A program made the position numbers and the translations under genes. From JACQFZ01 sp045810625 (GTDB lineage: Bacteria > Pseudomonadota > Gammaproteobacteria > Acidiferrobacterales > Sulfurifustaceae), in the NCBI GenBank assembly GCA_045810625.1, contig JBJMVQ010000023.1, positions 1 to 58,817 of the forward strand: 58,817 bases of DNA, given 5' to 3'. The notes beneath the pieces were generated by a model that did no database searches, was not told where the DNA came from, and was given only the letters and a program-made list of their open reading frames with translations. Numbering within the stretch: the first letter of the stretch is position 1; every line of letters begins with the position of its first letter. Shown here one piece after another: positions 7,179-16,494 of this stretch.

Positions 7179-9344
7179 ATGGACGACATCGTTCAGATCG
7201 ACAACCGCTGGTACGTGCTCGCGACGTCGTCGCGGGCGGACGACCGCACGCGCGTCTTGAAGCACGGTGAGACGTTCGGGCTGTTCGACCGCTACGGCGA
7301 CATTCACCATCTCGGTCTCGGGGAGCAAGGGCTCTATCATCGCGGCACGCGATTCCTGTCGCATTTCGATCTGCGCATCAACGATGCGCGGCCGCTCTTG
7401 CTCAATTCGACGGTCAAGCAGGACAACAGCCTGCTCGTGGTGGATTTGACGACGCCGGATCTGTACGAGAGCGGGGCGCTGCACATCCGCAAGAGCACGT
7501 TGCATTTGTTCCGCGCGAAGCTTCTGCACGGCGGCGTGCACTACGAGCACCTGCGGCTCGTCAACTACGACCGCGCGCCGGTGAACATCCGGCTGTCGCT
7601 GCATTTCGGCGCCGACTTCGCCGACATCTTCGAAGTGCGCGGCGTCGAGCGGCGCGAGCGCGGCCGTTCGTACGCGCCCGAGTACGATGCACGGTCCATC
7701 GTGCTCGGCTACGAAGGGCTCGATAACGTCATTCGTCGCACGCGCATTGCGGTCGAGCAGACGCCTGATCGCATCGAGGGCGAGGAGATGCACTACGATC
7801 TGCAGCTCGGGCCGGGCGGGCAGCGCGATATCTATGTCACCGTCGCGTGCGAGATCGGCGAAGAGCGCCCGACGCTGTTGACCTACGACACGGCGCTGCA
7901 TCGGGCGGAAGAAGATATTCAGCGCACCGGCGCCGCGACGAGCGAGATGTGCACCTCGAACGAGCAGTTCAACGACTGGCTGGATCGCTCAATCGCGGAC
8001 CTGCAAATGCTCATAACGCGAACGCCGCGCGGACCGTATCCGTACGCCGGCGTGCCGTGGTTCAGCACGCCGTTCGGTCGCGACGGCATTGTCACCGCGA
8101 TGCAGATGCTCTGGCTCGACCCAAGCCTCGCGCGCGGCGTGCTCGCGTTTCTCGCCGCCGAGCAGGCGAGCAACATCGATGCGGCGGAGGACGCGGAACC
8201 GGGAAAGATCATTCACGAGATGCGCGACGGGGAGCTGGCGCGTCTCGGCGAAGTGCCGTTCGGCCGCTACTATGGCAGCGTCGATGCGACGCCGCTCTTC
8301 GTCATGCTCGCCGGCGAATACTACGATCGCACCGGCGACACGGCGTTCATTCGAACGCTATGGCCGCACATCGAACGAGCGCTGGCGTGGATCGACGAGT
8401 ACGGCGACGCGGACCGCGACGGTTTCGTCGAATACGCGCGCCACAGTCCGAACGGATTGGTGCATCAGGGCTGGAAGGATTCGGAGGACGCCGTGTTCCA
8501 CGCCGACGGCACACTCGCGTGCGCGCCGATTGCGCTGTGCGAGGTGCAAGGCTACGTGTACGCGGCGCGGCGCACGGCGGCACGGCTCGCGCGACTACTC
8601 GGTAAAGCGGAGCAGGCGCAGGCATACGAACGTGCCGCGCAGGTGATCAAAGAAAAATTCAACCGCACGTTCTGGTGCGAAGATCTCGGCGCGTTCGCGT
8701 TGGCGCTCGACGGCGAGAAGCGGCTTTGCCACGTGGCAGCCTCCAACGCCGGCTATGCGCTTTACACCGGGATCGCGGAACCCGACTACGCGCGCCGCAC
8801 CGCCGAGCTGCTGGTGTCGCCGGCGTTCTACACGGGCTGGGGCATGCGCACCGTTGCGCGCGGCGAGCGCCGTTACAATCCGATGTCGTATCACAACGGC
8901 TCGGTATGGCCGCACGACAACGGTCTCGTGGCGCTCGGTTTCGCCCGCTACGGTTTCAAGGAGCACGCGGTCAAACTCCTCGGGGGATTGTTCGATGCGA
9001 GCATCGCGCTCGATTTGCATCGTCTCCCCGAGCTTTATTGCGGCTTTGAGCGGCTGCCCGGGCAAGGCCCCACGCTGTATCCGGTTGCGTGTTTGCCGCA
9101 AGCGTGGGCGAGCGGCGCCGTGTTTCATTTGCTGCAAGCGTGTCTCGGCGTGTCGTTCTCGCCCGAAAAGCCGCAGATGCGCTTCAACCATCCGTGGTTG
9201 CCCGAGTATTTGCAGTGGATCGAAATCAAGAATCTCCGTTTCCGCGACGGATCGCTCGATCTCGTCATCCGCCGCCATCTGCAGGACGTGAGCGTCAACG
9301 TGCTGCGCAAAGACGGCGGCGTCGAGGTCGCGATCACCGTCTAG
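7179..9344 (+). CDS. Amylo-alpha-1,6-glucosidase / glycogen debranching-type protein
   Basis: A 721-residue cytoplasmic protein with an N-terminal debranching-enzyme N-terminal domain (about residues 1-240, DRYGDIHHLGLGEQGLYHRGTRFLSHFDLRIN) and a C-terminal (alpha/alpha)6 glucosidase domain (about 270-690, with PYAGVPWFSTPFGRDGIVTAMQMLW and NGSVWPHDNGLVALGFARYGF). This family is often paired with a GT4 glycosyltransferase, as here. The ATG follows the upstream stop by two bases with no strong ribosome site, so translation is probably coupled. The true substrate (glycogen, sucrose-like or other glucoside) is not determinable. Confidence 0.87.
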   Translation: MDDIVQIDNRWYVLATSSRADDRTRVLKHGETFGLFDRYGDIHHLGLGEQGLYHRGTRFLSHFDLRINDARPLLLNSTVKQDNSLLVVDLTTPDLYESGALHIRKSTLHLFRAKLLHGGVHYEHLRLVNYDRAPVNIRLSLHFGADFADIFEVRGVERRERGRSYAPEYDARSIVLGYEGLDNVIRRTRIAVEQTPDRIEGEEMHYDLQLGPGGQRDIYVTVACEIGEERPTLLTYDTALHRAEEDIQRTGAATSEMCTSNEQFNDWLDRSIADLQMLITRTPRGPYPYAGVPWFSTPFGRDGIVTAMQMLWLDPSLARGVLAFLAAEQASNIDAAEDAEPGKIIHEMRDGELARLGEVPFGRYYGSVDATPLFVMLAGEYYDRTGDTAFIRTLWPHIERALAWIDEYGDADRDGFVEYARHSPNGLVHQGWKDSEDAVFHADGTLACAPIALCEVQGYVYAARRTAARLARLLGKAEQAQAYERAAQVIKEKFNRTFWCEDLGAFALALDGEKRLCHVAASNAGYALYTGIAEPDYARRTAELLVSPAFYTGWGMRTVARGERRYNPMSYHNGSVWPHDNGLVALGFARYGFKEHAVKLLGGLFDASIALDLHRLPELYCGFERLPGQGPTLYPVACLPQAWASGAVFHLLQACLGVSFSPEKPQMRFNHPWLPEYLQWIEIKNLRFRDGSLDLVIRRHLQDVSVNVLRKDGGVEVAITV

Positions 9345-9376
9345 CCGCGCGTTCGGATATTTGTCCGCCGGCACAC

Positions 9377-9709
9377 GGCTATCTCACGTTCCTCGGTCGC
9401 ATCAAAGAAATGATCAAAGTGTCCGGCTACAGCGTGTTTCCGGAGGAAGTCGAGACGCTGCTCATCCAGCACCCGGCGATCGCGCAAGCGGCGGTGATCG
9501 GCGTACCGGATGCGACCAAAGGGGAAGTCGTGAAGGCATTTCTGGTGCTCAAGCCCGAAGCGAAGAGCCGGGCGATCGCTGACGACATTGTCGCGTGGTG
9601 CAAAGCAAACATGTCTTATTACAAGGTGCCGCGCTTCGTCGAATTTCGGGACGCGCTTCCCGCAACCGGCACCGGCAAGGTGCTGCGCCGCCTGCTGAAG
9701 ACCGATTGA
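9377..9709 (+). pseudogene. 5'-truncated acyl-CoA synthetase (C-terminal AMP-binding domain only)
   Basis: Translation from GYLTFLGRIKEMIKVSGYSVFPEEVETLL to ATGTGKVLRRLLKTD matches the last 110 residues of an adenylate-forming acyl-CoA ligase, including the hinge aspartate region (GRIKEM) and the catalytic lysine segment (GTGKVLRR). Everything upstream of Gly-Tyr-Leu is missing; the same frame runs back into the debranching gene as meaningless sequence. It is a relic left by a deletion or rearrangement whose joint lies just after 9344. The fragment still has no stops, so the event may be fairly recent. Confidence 0.85.
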
Positions 9710-9947
9710 GTCCGTCGCGGTTCGTCGAGCGGGAGGTATCGGTTTCCGCGCCGGCACGTGTGAAACGCTTCTAAATCTTCATTCGATCGCGGTAGAGCAC
9801 CAAGCAGGGTTCGAGCGGCCGGCGTAGTCACTTTTGACGATGGCGGATTCGAGCCGTTTTCCCTGTTGCGAGCGCGGGTTCGCGGGACCATACTTTAGCG
9901 GCTCGGTTTGGGCTCCTGAATTCGTCGACAAGAACGATTTTTCGCAA

Positions 9948-10400
9948 ATGCGTTACCTTGCCCTCGCAGCGTTTAGCCTCCTTTTCGGTTGTTCAGCTCC
10001 CGAAATGATTCCACAGGCTACCGGCGAAGGGCCGTTCGCACGGTGGGAAGTGCACATGATCATGTCGGGAGGATTTGCCGGCATTCGCCAAACGTTACTC
10101 GCGACCAGCGACGGCCAGCTCGTCGCACGTGATTTGAAGCGCGGTACGACGGTCGAGCAACGCGTCGACAAAAAAACCGAGCAAGACATTGCGCGCGCGC
10201 TGAATGTTCTTAGCGGGGAGCGGCCGAATGGCAGTCCGTTCCCCGGACGCTGCCGGGATTGCTTCAACTATGAGATTCAGGCGGTTCTCGATGGCGAGCG
10301 CCGATACGTTCGGCTTTCGTCCGAGCACCTTGAGGATTCGCCGTATAAAGATTTGGTGAAAATTCTTTCCGAAACCATGCGTCGTGCATTGGGCGGTTAA
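9948..10400 (+). CDS. Emfourin-like lipoprotein (possible inhibitor of the adjacent M4 protease)
   Basis: A 150-residue lipoprotein starting at ATG 9948 (MRYLALAAFSLLFGC), chosen over an in-frame upstream ATG at 9834 because it begins a proper signal peptide with lipobox LFGC. The mature part has SGGFAGIRQTLLATSDGQL, a central acidic stretch and DCFNYEIQAVLDGERRYVRLSSEHL, matching from memory the layout of emfourin, the protein inhibitor of protealysin-like M4 proteases. The next gene downstream, same strand, encodes an M4 protease. The role as inhibitor is inferred; known emfourins are small soluble proteins without a lipid anchor. Confidence 0.6.
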   Translation: MRYLALAAFSLLFGCSAPEMIPQATGEGPFARWEVHMIMSGGFAGIRQTLLATSDGQLVARDLKRGTTVEQRVDKKTEQDIARALNVLSGERPNGSPFPGRCRDCFNYEIQAVLDGERRYVRLSSEHLEDSPYKDLVKILSETMRRALGG

Positions 10401-10488
10401 GGGGGTGTAAAGAGCATTCCGCTGGCCGGCACACGGACGTGCCGAGAACCTAGAATTGAATTTGAAGCGGCGTTCGCCGCCTCCCATT

Positions 10489-10551
10489 CCCTCTGGATCG
10501 CTCTCGACATCCTGTCTTCCGCGATCTTAGTGCGTCCCTGCACGTCACCGC
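10489..10551. repeat. Dispersed 63-bp element, intergenic copy
   Basis: This stretch, starting CCCTCTGGATCGCTCTCGAC and ending CACGTCACCGC, matches 31644-31706 inside uvrA at 61 of 63 positions and recurs diverged and inverted at about 32621-32686. It has no reading frame here. Right after it, 10593-10618 carries a second hairpin-type repeat (TTGGAAAGTCC/GGACTTTTTCA) related to 55142-55174. Confidence 0.85.
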
Positions 10552-10671
10552 AGCGGCGGAGGGTTAGGGTGGGGGATTTTGAGATAGGTGCGCGAGTTGG
10601 AAAGTCCACGGCGGACTTTTTCAGCCTACTCTTAACTAAGCCGACGAAATAACTAGTGAATGGGAGGCAGC

Positions 10672-13521
10672 ATGCGCGTGGCACTCACGCATCGACGCAC
10701 CTTGCTCGTGTTGGGTGCGGTTCTGGTTGCAGGTTCGCTTACGACGGCGTCCGGCAGCGATCGCAACATTCAGCGCACCGCGGAGAACGACCTCGTCGCC
10801 GCGCTCAAGGCCAACGGCGCGCGCATGTCGACGCATCGGCTGACGGGCAAGACCAGCTTCATCGGCGCGGCCCACGGTCGCGCGTTCGCGGTGCCGGGCG
10901 CCACCGCGGGTAATCTTCCGCGCGACAGCGCGCTCGCCATCGCCCGCGCTTACGCGCCGTTGTTTGGCTTGCAGGATCCGTCGCGCGAGCTGACGGTAGT
11001 GAAGGAAGTGCACAACGCTACCGGCGGACCGACCGTGCGCTTCCAGCAGACGCATCGGGGCATTCCGGTGATCGCCGGCGAGTTGCAGGTCAACATGGAC
11101 CGCAACCACGCGATGGTCGCGATGCTCGGCGAGTTGGCGCAGGTGCCGCCGTCGCTGCCGACCGCGCCGTCGATTACGGCCGATCAGGCGCAGCAAACGG
11201 CGCTGTCGGCCGTGGCCAAGTGGTACCAGATGCAGCCAAGTCAGCTCGTTGCCTCGACGCCGGTGCTATCGATCTACGACCCGCGTCTCCTCGGGCCGGA
11301 CAACTGGCCGGCGAGCCTCGTCTGGCGCATGGATGTCACCGCGAAAGCGCTCAAGCCAATTCGCGAACTAGTGCTGATCGATGCGCAGCGCGGACACATC
11401 GCCTTGCATTTCAATCAGGTCGAGCACGTTAAGGACCGCAATACGTACGATGCGTTTGGCACCTCAGCATTGCCCGGGACGCTGATCTATCACGACTCCG
11501 CGCCGCCCAGCACCATTGCCCTCGATTGCAATGCAGACCCGAATCCCGAAGCATGTTTCGCGCACCAGTACGCGGGCGATACCTACGATTTCTATTCCAC
11601 GAATCACGGCCGCGACAGTCTCGATGGTTCCGGCATGACCTTGATTTCGACGGTTAACTCAAATGGTGCGGGTGTCAGCAGTTGTCCGAATGCGTTTTGG
11701 AACGGAACCCAAATGGTTTACTGCGCCGGGTTCGCGCGAGCGGACGACGTAGTCGGACACGAGCTAACCCACGGCGTCACGCAGTTCACGTCCAATCTCT
11801 TTTCCTATTACCAGGCGGGTGCGATCAACGAATCGCTGTCGGATATGTGGGGCGAGTTCATCGATCAGACGAACGGGAGAGGAAACGACGATCCGAGCAT
11901 GAAATGGAAGCTCGGCGAAGACTCTCCCCTTGGTGTGATTCGCGACATGGCCGATCCGCCCGCTTTCGATCAGCCCGACAAGATGACGAGCGCGAACTAC
12001 GACCGCGGGCCTGACGACAACGGCGGGGTTCATCAGAACGACGGCATCAACAACAAAGCCGTCTTTTTGATGACCGACGGCGGGTCGTTCAACGGCAGGA
12101 CCGTCACTGGCATCGGCATGCAGAAGGTCGCGAAGATTTATTACGAAGCGCAGACGACGCTGCTCACGTCAGGATCGGACTATCTCGATCTGTACAATGC
12201 GGTCAATCAAGCGTGTGCGGATCTGATTGGATCGGCGGTGGTCACCGCCGCGGACTGCACGCAAGTCAAGAATGCGCTCGATGCTGTCGAGATGAATAAA
12301 CAGCCGGCGTCGAATTTCAATCCTGAGGCGACGGTATGTCCGACCGGGCGAGTCGCTGTCACAGAAGGGTTTTCGGACGATTTCGAAAACGGAACCGGTC
12401 AATGGATTTTCTCGCACGATACGGGCTTCGGCCCCTCCGACTGGTCGGACTGGCTGTCGAGTTTCGGCGCAACGCTCGGGCCCTTCGCCACGTCCGGCAT
12501 ACACTCTCTTTTCGGGCATGACGTTGGTTTTACCGCGGACCAGCGTGCCGAAATCGTGGTCTCTATTCCGCCCGGTCAGCACTATTTGTACTTCAAACAC
12601 GCGTTCGACTTCGAGATCGGCATCAATACGGCGAACAACTCAACAGTTTTCTTCGATGGCGGCGTGCTGGAGTACAGCACGGATGGCGGAGTGACTTGGA
12701 CCGATGCGCGTTCACTGATCGACAGCGGGAAGAATTACAGCGGTAGCATTCTGTCCGGTTTTGGAAATCCGCTCGCGGGTCATTCAGCGTTCGTCGGCAC
12801 CAGTCACGGTTATGTATCCACACGTCTCAACCTGCTGAGCCTCGCGAATAGAACGGTTCATTTTCGTTGGCGGCTCGTAACCGACAGTTCATTCGACGGG
12901 GTCGGCTGGTGGCTCGACGATGTAAGGGTCTACAAGTGCAACGCGTCGCCGGTTGCCCGCGCGGGCGCCGACCAAACGGTAGCCCCGAGCGCGACGGTCA
13001 CGCTGAACGGCAGCGGCACCGACAGCGACGGCAGCATCGCCTCCTACCACTGGACGCAAACGGCCGGACCGACCGTCACGCTGGCGGATGAAAACGCCGC
13101 CTCGACCACGTTCACCGCGACGAGCACGTCGGGCGATGTATTGACGTTCCAACTTACGGTTACCGACAACAACGGCGCGACTGCGACGGATACGATGAAC
13201 GTGCGGGTCAACACGCCGTCCGCCGGTGGTGGTGGCGGCGGCGGCGGCGGTTGCTTCATCGCCACGGCGGCGTTCGGTTCGCCGATGGCGAACGAGGTGC
13301 GTTATCTGCGCGCCTTCCGTGATCAGTATTTGCTGACCAACACGTTCGGTCGCGCGTTTGTGCGGCTTTACTACCGGTACAGCCCGCCGTTCGCGGATTA
13401 TTTGCGCCAGCACGAGACGCTGCGGACGCTGGTGCGCGCCAGCCTGCTACCGCTGGTGGATGTCAGCAAGCTCTTGGTTAGCGATGACGCCGTCAAAGCG
13501 GAGACCGCCGACCGGCCGTAA
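10672..13521 (+). CDS. Secreted M4 (thermolysin-family) metallopeptidase with PKD-like domain and CFI-box C-terminus
   Basis: A 949-residue exported protease. ATG 10672 is preferred over ATG 10660 because GGGAGG (10662-10667) precedes it, though the spacing is only four bases. Order: signal peptide; FTP/PepSY-type propeptide (about 30-230, VRFQQTHRGIPVIAGELQVNMD); M4 catalytic domain with H363-E-L-T-H367 and E387 in GAINES, the thermolysin spacing of 23 residues between glutamates; a beta-rich region (about 560-750) with WWLDDVRVY like MAM/immune-inhibitor-A domains; a PKD/REJ-type domain (about 758-847); a poly-Gly linker; and a C-terminal CFIATAAFGS segment, the CFI-box-CTERM sorting-type tail. 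A strong terminator follows. Confidence 0.9.
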   Translation: MRVALTHRRTLLVLGAVLVAGSLTTASGSDRNIQRTAENDLVAALKANGARMSTHRLTGKTSFIGAAHGRAFAVPGATAGNLPRDSALAIARAYAPLFGLQDPSRELTVVKEVHNATGGPTVRFQQTHRGIPVIAGELQVNMDRNHAMVAMLGELAQVPPSLPTAPSITADQAQQTALSAVAKWYQMQPSQLVASTPVLSIYDPRLLGPDNWPASLVWRMDVTAKALKPIRELVLIDAQRGHIALHFNQVEHVKDRNTYDAFGTSALPGTLIYHDSAPPSTIALDCNADPNPEACFAHQYAGDTYDFYSTNHGRDSLDGSGMTLISTVNSNGAGVSSCPNAFWNGTQMVYCAGFARADDVVGHELTHGVTQFTSNLFSYYQAGAINESLSDMWGEFIDQTNGRGNDDPSMKWKLGEDSPLGVIRDMADPPAFDQPDKMTSANYDRGPDDNGGVHQNDGINNKAVFLMTDGGSFNGRTVTGIGMQKVAKIYYEAQTTLLTSGSDYLDLYNAVNQACADLIGSAVVTAADCTQVKNALDAVEMNKQPASNFNPEATVCPTGRVAVTEGFSDDFENGTGQWIFSHDTGFGPSDWSDWLSSFGATLGPFATSGIHSLFGHDVGFTADQRAEIVVSIPPGQHYLYFKHAFDFEIGINTANNSTVFFDGGVLEYSTDGGVTWTDARSLIDSGKNYSGSILSGFGNPLAGHSAFVGTSHGYVSTRLNLLSLANRTVHFRWRLVTDSSFDGVGWWLDDVRVYKCNASPVARAGADQTVAPSATVTLNGSGTDSDGSIASYHWTQTAGPTVTLADENAASTTFTATSTSGDVLTFQLTVTDNNGATATDTMNVRVNTPSAGGGGGGGGGCFIATAAFGSPMANEVRYLRAFRDQYLLTNTFGRAFVRLYYRYSPPFADYLRQHETLRTLVRASLLPLVDVSKLLVSDDAVKAETADRP

Positions 13522-13545
13522 TCGCGTTACGACGCTATAAAGATC

Positions 13546-13587
13546 CGGGCGGCCTGTTCATGAGCCCATGGGCCGCCCGTTTTTTTT
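13546..13587 (+). terminator. Rho-independent terminator of the M4 protease gene
   Basis: Perfect 9-bp stem CGGGCGGCC (13546-13554) / GGCCGCCCG (13571-13579), 16-base loop, then eight T (13580-13587), 25 bp after the protease stop. Confidence 0.9.
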
Positions 13588-13804
13588 GCCCGCGTTATAT
13601 CGACCTGCGTGGGCGCCCGACAGCGCCGGAAGACAGAGACGCTGCAACGCTTCGTCTGCGCTGCAAACGGAGAGTTGCTCGTTAAATGGGTCGGTCTCGA
13701 AAACTAACGGTGATCGAGGATCGATACCTGTTGTACACGGCGGGCTATCTATTATAAGGTTCCCGCGTTGGCTCCTAAGCTCATTCGAGCCGCGGAGGTG
13801 TTGC

Positions 13805-14278
13805 ATGAAGCCCCCCGAATCCAAGTGGCGCTACCACGGCGTACGTGTCGTGCACGGAAGCGAGCTCGACCCGAACACGCCGCAAACGCCGGGTATGAAT
13901 CGCGCGGCCGCCATTACCTACGCGCGCGCCGGTGCAGAGAAAATCTGGGCCGGTACGGTCGTGATTCATCCGAAGGCGAAGACGGGGGCGCATCATCACG
14001 GGCCGGTCGAGAGCGTGATCTACGTCGTGAGCGGGCGCGCGCGTATGCGCTGGGGCGACCGTCTCGAATTCGTCGCGGAAGCCGGTCCCGGCGATTTCAT
14101 TTACGTTCCGCCCTACGTGCCCCATCAGGAAATCAACGCGAGCGATGATGAACCGCTGTCGTGCGTGCTGGTGCGAAGCGGCCAGGAGCCGGTCGTGGTG
14201 AATCTCGACATTCCGGTGGTGGAGAAGCCCGAGGAAGTTCACTGGGTCGACAACATCCACCCGGCGCCGAAGAGCTAG
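13805..14278 (+). CDS. Cupin-domain protein
   Basis: A 157-residue single-domain cupin. The metal-site region HHHGPVESVIYVVSGRARMRWGD and the second motif GDFIYVPPYVPHQEIN are clear. The ATG at 13805 is chosen because GGAGGTG stands just upstream (about 13794-13800); a longer in-frame reading back to 13568 overlaps the terminator and is unlikely. A TATAAG -10-like box lies at 13753-13758. The MOSC gene begins seven bases after the stop, so the two are probably co-transcribed. Substrate is unknown. Confidence 0.85.
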   Translation: MKPPESKWRYHGVRVVHGSELDPNTPQTPGMNRAAAITYARAGAEKIWAGTVVIHPKAKTGAHHHGPVESVIYVVSGRARMRWGDRLEFVAEAGPGDFIYVPPYVPHQEINASDDEPLSCVLVRSGQEPVVVNLDIPVVEKPEEVHWVDNIHPAPKS

Positions 14279-14284
14279 TCGCGA

Positions 14285-15022
14285 TTGAACGGCGGAGTCC
14301 CGAATTCGACAAGCTGCTGCGTCGTCGGGGCGGTGCAGGCGCTCTGGCGTTATCCGATCAAGTCGATGCTCGGTGAGTCGTGCGATGCGCTTGCGCTCGA
14401 CGCGCGCGGCGTCGTCGGCGATCGCTGCTACGCGATCCTCGACGCCAACGGTAAGCTCGGCAGTGGGAAGAACACACGCCGGTTTCGCCATATCGAAGGA
14501 TTGTTTCGGTTTCGCGCCGCGTACCGCGGCGACGTGGCGGAGATCCGGTTTCCCGACGGATGGGTCATGAGCGTCGAGGACCCGGATGTGCACGACGCGA
14601 TGTCGAGTTGGCTCGGCCAGCCGGTTACAGTGGCGCGCGAAGCGGCGATATCGTACTTCGACCAAAAGCCGATACACATTCTCACCACGGCGGCGCTCGC
14701 TTGGTTACGGGCGGCGTTGCCGGATTCGAAGATCGACGAGCGCAGGTTCCGACCCAATTTGTTGTTGCAAGTACCGGGCGTAACGCAGCGAGAGCGCACC
14801 TGGCCGGGGAGAACTCTCGGCATCGGCGCCGAAGTGCGGCTACGCGTTACTGGCAGCACCGAACGCTGCGGAATGATCAGCTTTGCGCAGTCCGATTTGC
14901 CGCACGATCCGTCCATATTGCAGTACGTAAGCGAGGCGGGCGATCTGCAGTTCGGCGTGTACGCAGAGGTCGTCACTCCCGGCTGCGTGAAAGTCGCCGA
15001 TCCGGTGATTTTGCTCGATTGA
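14285..15022 (+). CDS. MOSC-domain protein
   Basis: A 245-residue protein with MOSC N-terminal beta-barrel features (VGAVQALWRYPIKSMLGESCDALALDARGVVGDRCYAI) and the MOSC core with a conserved cysteine in TERCGMISFAQSDLPHDPSILQ. MOSC proteins carry sulfur or handle molybdenum cofactor and related N-hydroxylated substrates. The start is uncertain: TTG 14285 keeps the usual short lead before VGxVxxLWRYP, while GTG 14333 (within that motif) is an alternative. Confidence 0.83.
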   Translation: MNGGVPNSTSCCVVGAVQALWRYPIKSMLGESCDALALDARGVVGDRCYAILDANGKLGSGKNTRRFRHIEGLFRFRAAYRGDVAEIRFPDGWVMSVEDPDVHDAMSSWLGQPVTVAREAAISYFDQKPIHILTTAALAWLRAALPDSKIDERRFRPNLLLQVPGVTQRERTWPGRTLGIGAEVRLRVTGSTERCGMISFAQSDLPHDPSILQYVSEAGDLQFGVYAEVVTPGCVKVADPVILLD

Positions 15023-15100
15023 GCAATTCACGACATTCGTTGTTGATCTGGCGATGACGGGATCGAACGACGAGAACAACACTAACATCGATGCATAACC

Positions 15101-16441
15101 GTGGCTGCGATTGTATCTGACATCATCGTCGTCGGCGGTGGGATCTCAGGACTCGCTACCGCATTCTTTCTCCGCCGTCGAGGCATGGCTGTTTCCGTGC
15201 TCGAGGCCGGCGACGCGCCGGGCGGCACGATACAGACGATCGAGCGCGACGGATTCCTCGTCGATACCGGTCCGACGTCGACGCTTTATCGCGGCGGTGC
15301 GCTCGGCGATGTGATCGACGCGTTGGGACTACAGGCGGAGTTGCTCGAGGCGGACCGCCGCGCGGCGCGCTACATCGTCAAGCAGGACGTGCTCGTGCCG
15401 CTGCCATCGAGCCTCGGGCGGTTCGTTACTACACCGTTGTTCAGTGCGGCAGCGAAGCTGCGCCTGTTGGCGGAACCGCTGCATCGCCGCGCGACCGGCG
15501 AAGAATCCATCGCACAGTTCGTGCGCCGGCGTATCGGTCCGGAGTTTCTCGACTGGGCCGTGGATCCTTTCGTTTCCGGTGTTTACGCCGGCGATCCCGA
15601 GCGTCTGTCGGTGCGCGCCGCGATCCCGCGTCTGTATGCGCTCGAAGCCGAGCACGGCTCGCTTTTCATCGGCGCGCTCGCTCGTGCATTTGCGGGCAAA
15701 GGCGGCGGTGCTCAGCCACGCGGCCGGTTGATCTCTTTCCGGCGCGGTATGCAATCGCTCCCGCGCGCACTCGCGAATGATCTGGGCGCCGCTGTGCATT
15801 TGAACGCGCCCGTGGTCTCGATCGAGCAGCGATCCGGCGAGTGGATCGCGGGCACCGCGCGCGGCGAGCACCGTGCGCGCCGGCTGGTCCTGGCGGTGCC
15901 GTCGTACCACGCGGCGTCGCTGCTCGCGCCAGTGGCGCCCGCCGCTGCGCGCGATCTGGAAGCGATCAGCTATCCGCCGGTCGCCTCCGTTGCGTTGGGG
16001 TTTCGCCGCGATCAAGTGCGGCATCCGCTCGACGGTTTCGGCGCGTTGCTGCCCCGACGGCTCGGACGCGAAACGCTCGGTGTCATTTTCTCTTCGACGC
16101 TTTTTCCCGGCCGGGCGCCGGCAGGTCACGTGCTCTTGACCGCCTTCATCGGCGGCGCGCGCAACGCCGGCGCCGGCGAGAAGGGCGGCCAATTCCTTGC
16201 GGATCGTGTGCTTTCCGATCTGGCGCCGTTGTTAGGTCTTGATGCAGCCCCCATATTTCGCCAAGTGACGCTTTGGTCGCGAGCGATACCGCAGTACAAC
16301 CTCGGGCACCTCGAGCGCGTCGGGCGAATCGAGCGCGCGCTGCAGGCGTTGCCGGGGCTCTATTTGCGCGCGAACTGGCGCGACGGCGTGTCGCTCGCCG
16401 ACAGCGTCGAGCACGCGAAACAGCTCGCGTCGAGTCTTTGA
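15101..16441 (+). CDS. hemY: Protoporphyrinogen oxidase, HemY-type flavoprotein
   Basis: A 446-residue FAD-dependent oxidase predicted to oxidise protoporphyrinogen IX to protoporphyrin IX in haem synthesis. The dinucleotide motif GGGISG (residues 12-17) is followed by GGTIQTIERDGFLVDTGPTSTLY, and the C-terminus GLYLRANWRDGVSLADSVEHAKQLA resembles the flavin-contacting end of HemY. The length fits the family. The start is GTG 15101. Many betaproteobacteria rely on the unrelated HemJ, so a HemY-type enzyme here is a little unusual; another flavin amine oxidase-like role is possible but less likely. Confidence 0.82.
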   Translation: MAAIVSDIIVVGGGISGLATAFFLRRRGMAVSVLEAGDAPGGTIQTIERDGFLVDTGPTSTLYRGGALGDVIDALGLQAELLEADRRAARYIVKQDVLVPLPSSLGRFVTTPLFSAAAKLRLLAEPLHRRATGEESIAQFVRRRIGPEFLDWAVDPFVSGVYAGDPERLSVRAAIPRLYALEAEHGSLFIGALARAFAGKGGGAQPRGRLISFRRGMQSLPRALANDLGAAVHLNAPVVSIEQRSGEWIAGTARGEHRARRLVLAVPSYHAASLLAPVAPAAARDLEAISYPPVASVALGFRRDQVRHPLDGFGALLPRRLGRETLGVIFSSTLFPGRAPAGHVLLTAFIGGARNAGAGEKGGQFLADRVLSDLAPLLGLDAAPIFRQVTLWSRAIPQYNLGHLERVGRIERALQALPGLYLRANWRDGVSLADSVEHAKQLASSL

Positions 16442-16481
16442 AGCATGGGCACGAGCGGTCGAGTGAATCCAGCGGCCGGCG

Positions 16482-16487
16482 TATAAT
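16482..16487 (+). promoter_or_regulatory. Perfect -10 hexamer directly before nadA
   Basis: TATAAT at 16482-16487 lies only eight bases from the nadA ATG (16495). No convincing -35 is visible and there is no Shine-Dalgarno, so a transcript from here would be leaderless or nearly so. Confidence 0.45.
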
Positions 16488-16494
16488 CGACGTC

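Noticed and set aside
9089..9376. Amino-terminal 96 residues of the frame that ends as the acyl-CoA ligase tail
   Set aside because: This part is the +2-type shadow of the debranching gene; homology to the ligase begins only at about 9377.
13568..13804. Longer start for the cupin protein
   Set aside because: It begins within the terminator of the protease gene and adds 79 residues without cupin features; ATG 13805 has a strong ribosome site.
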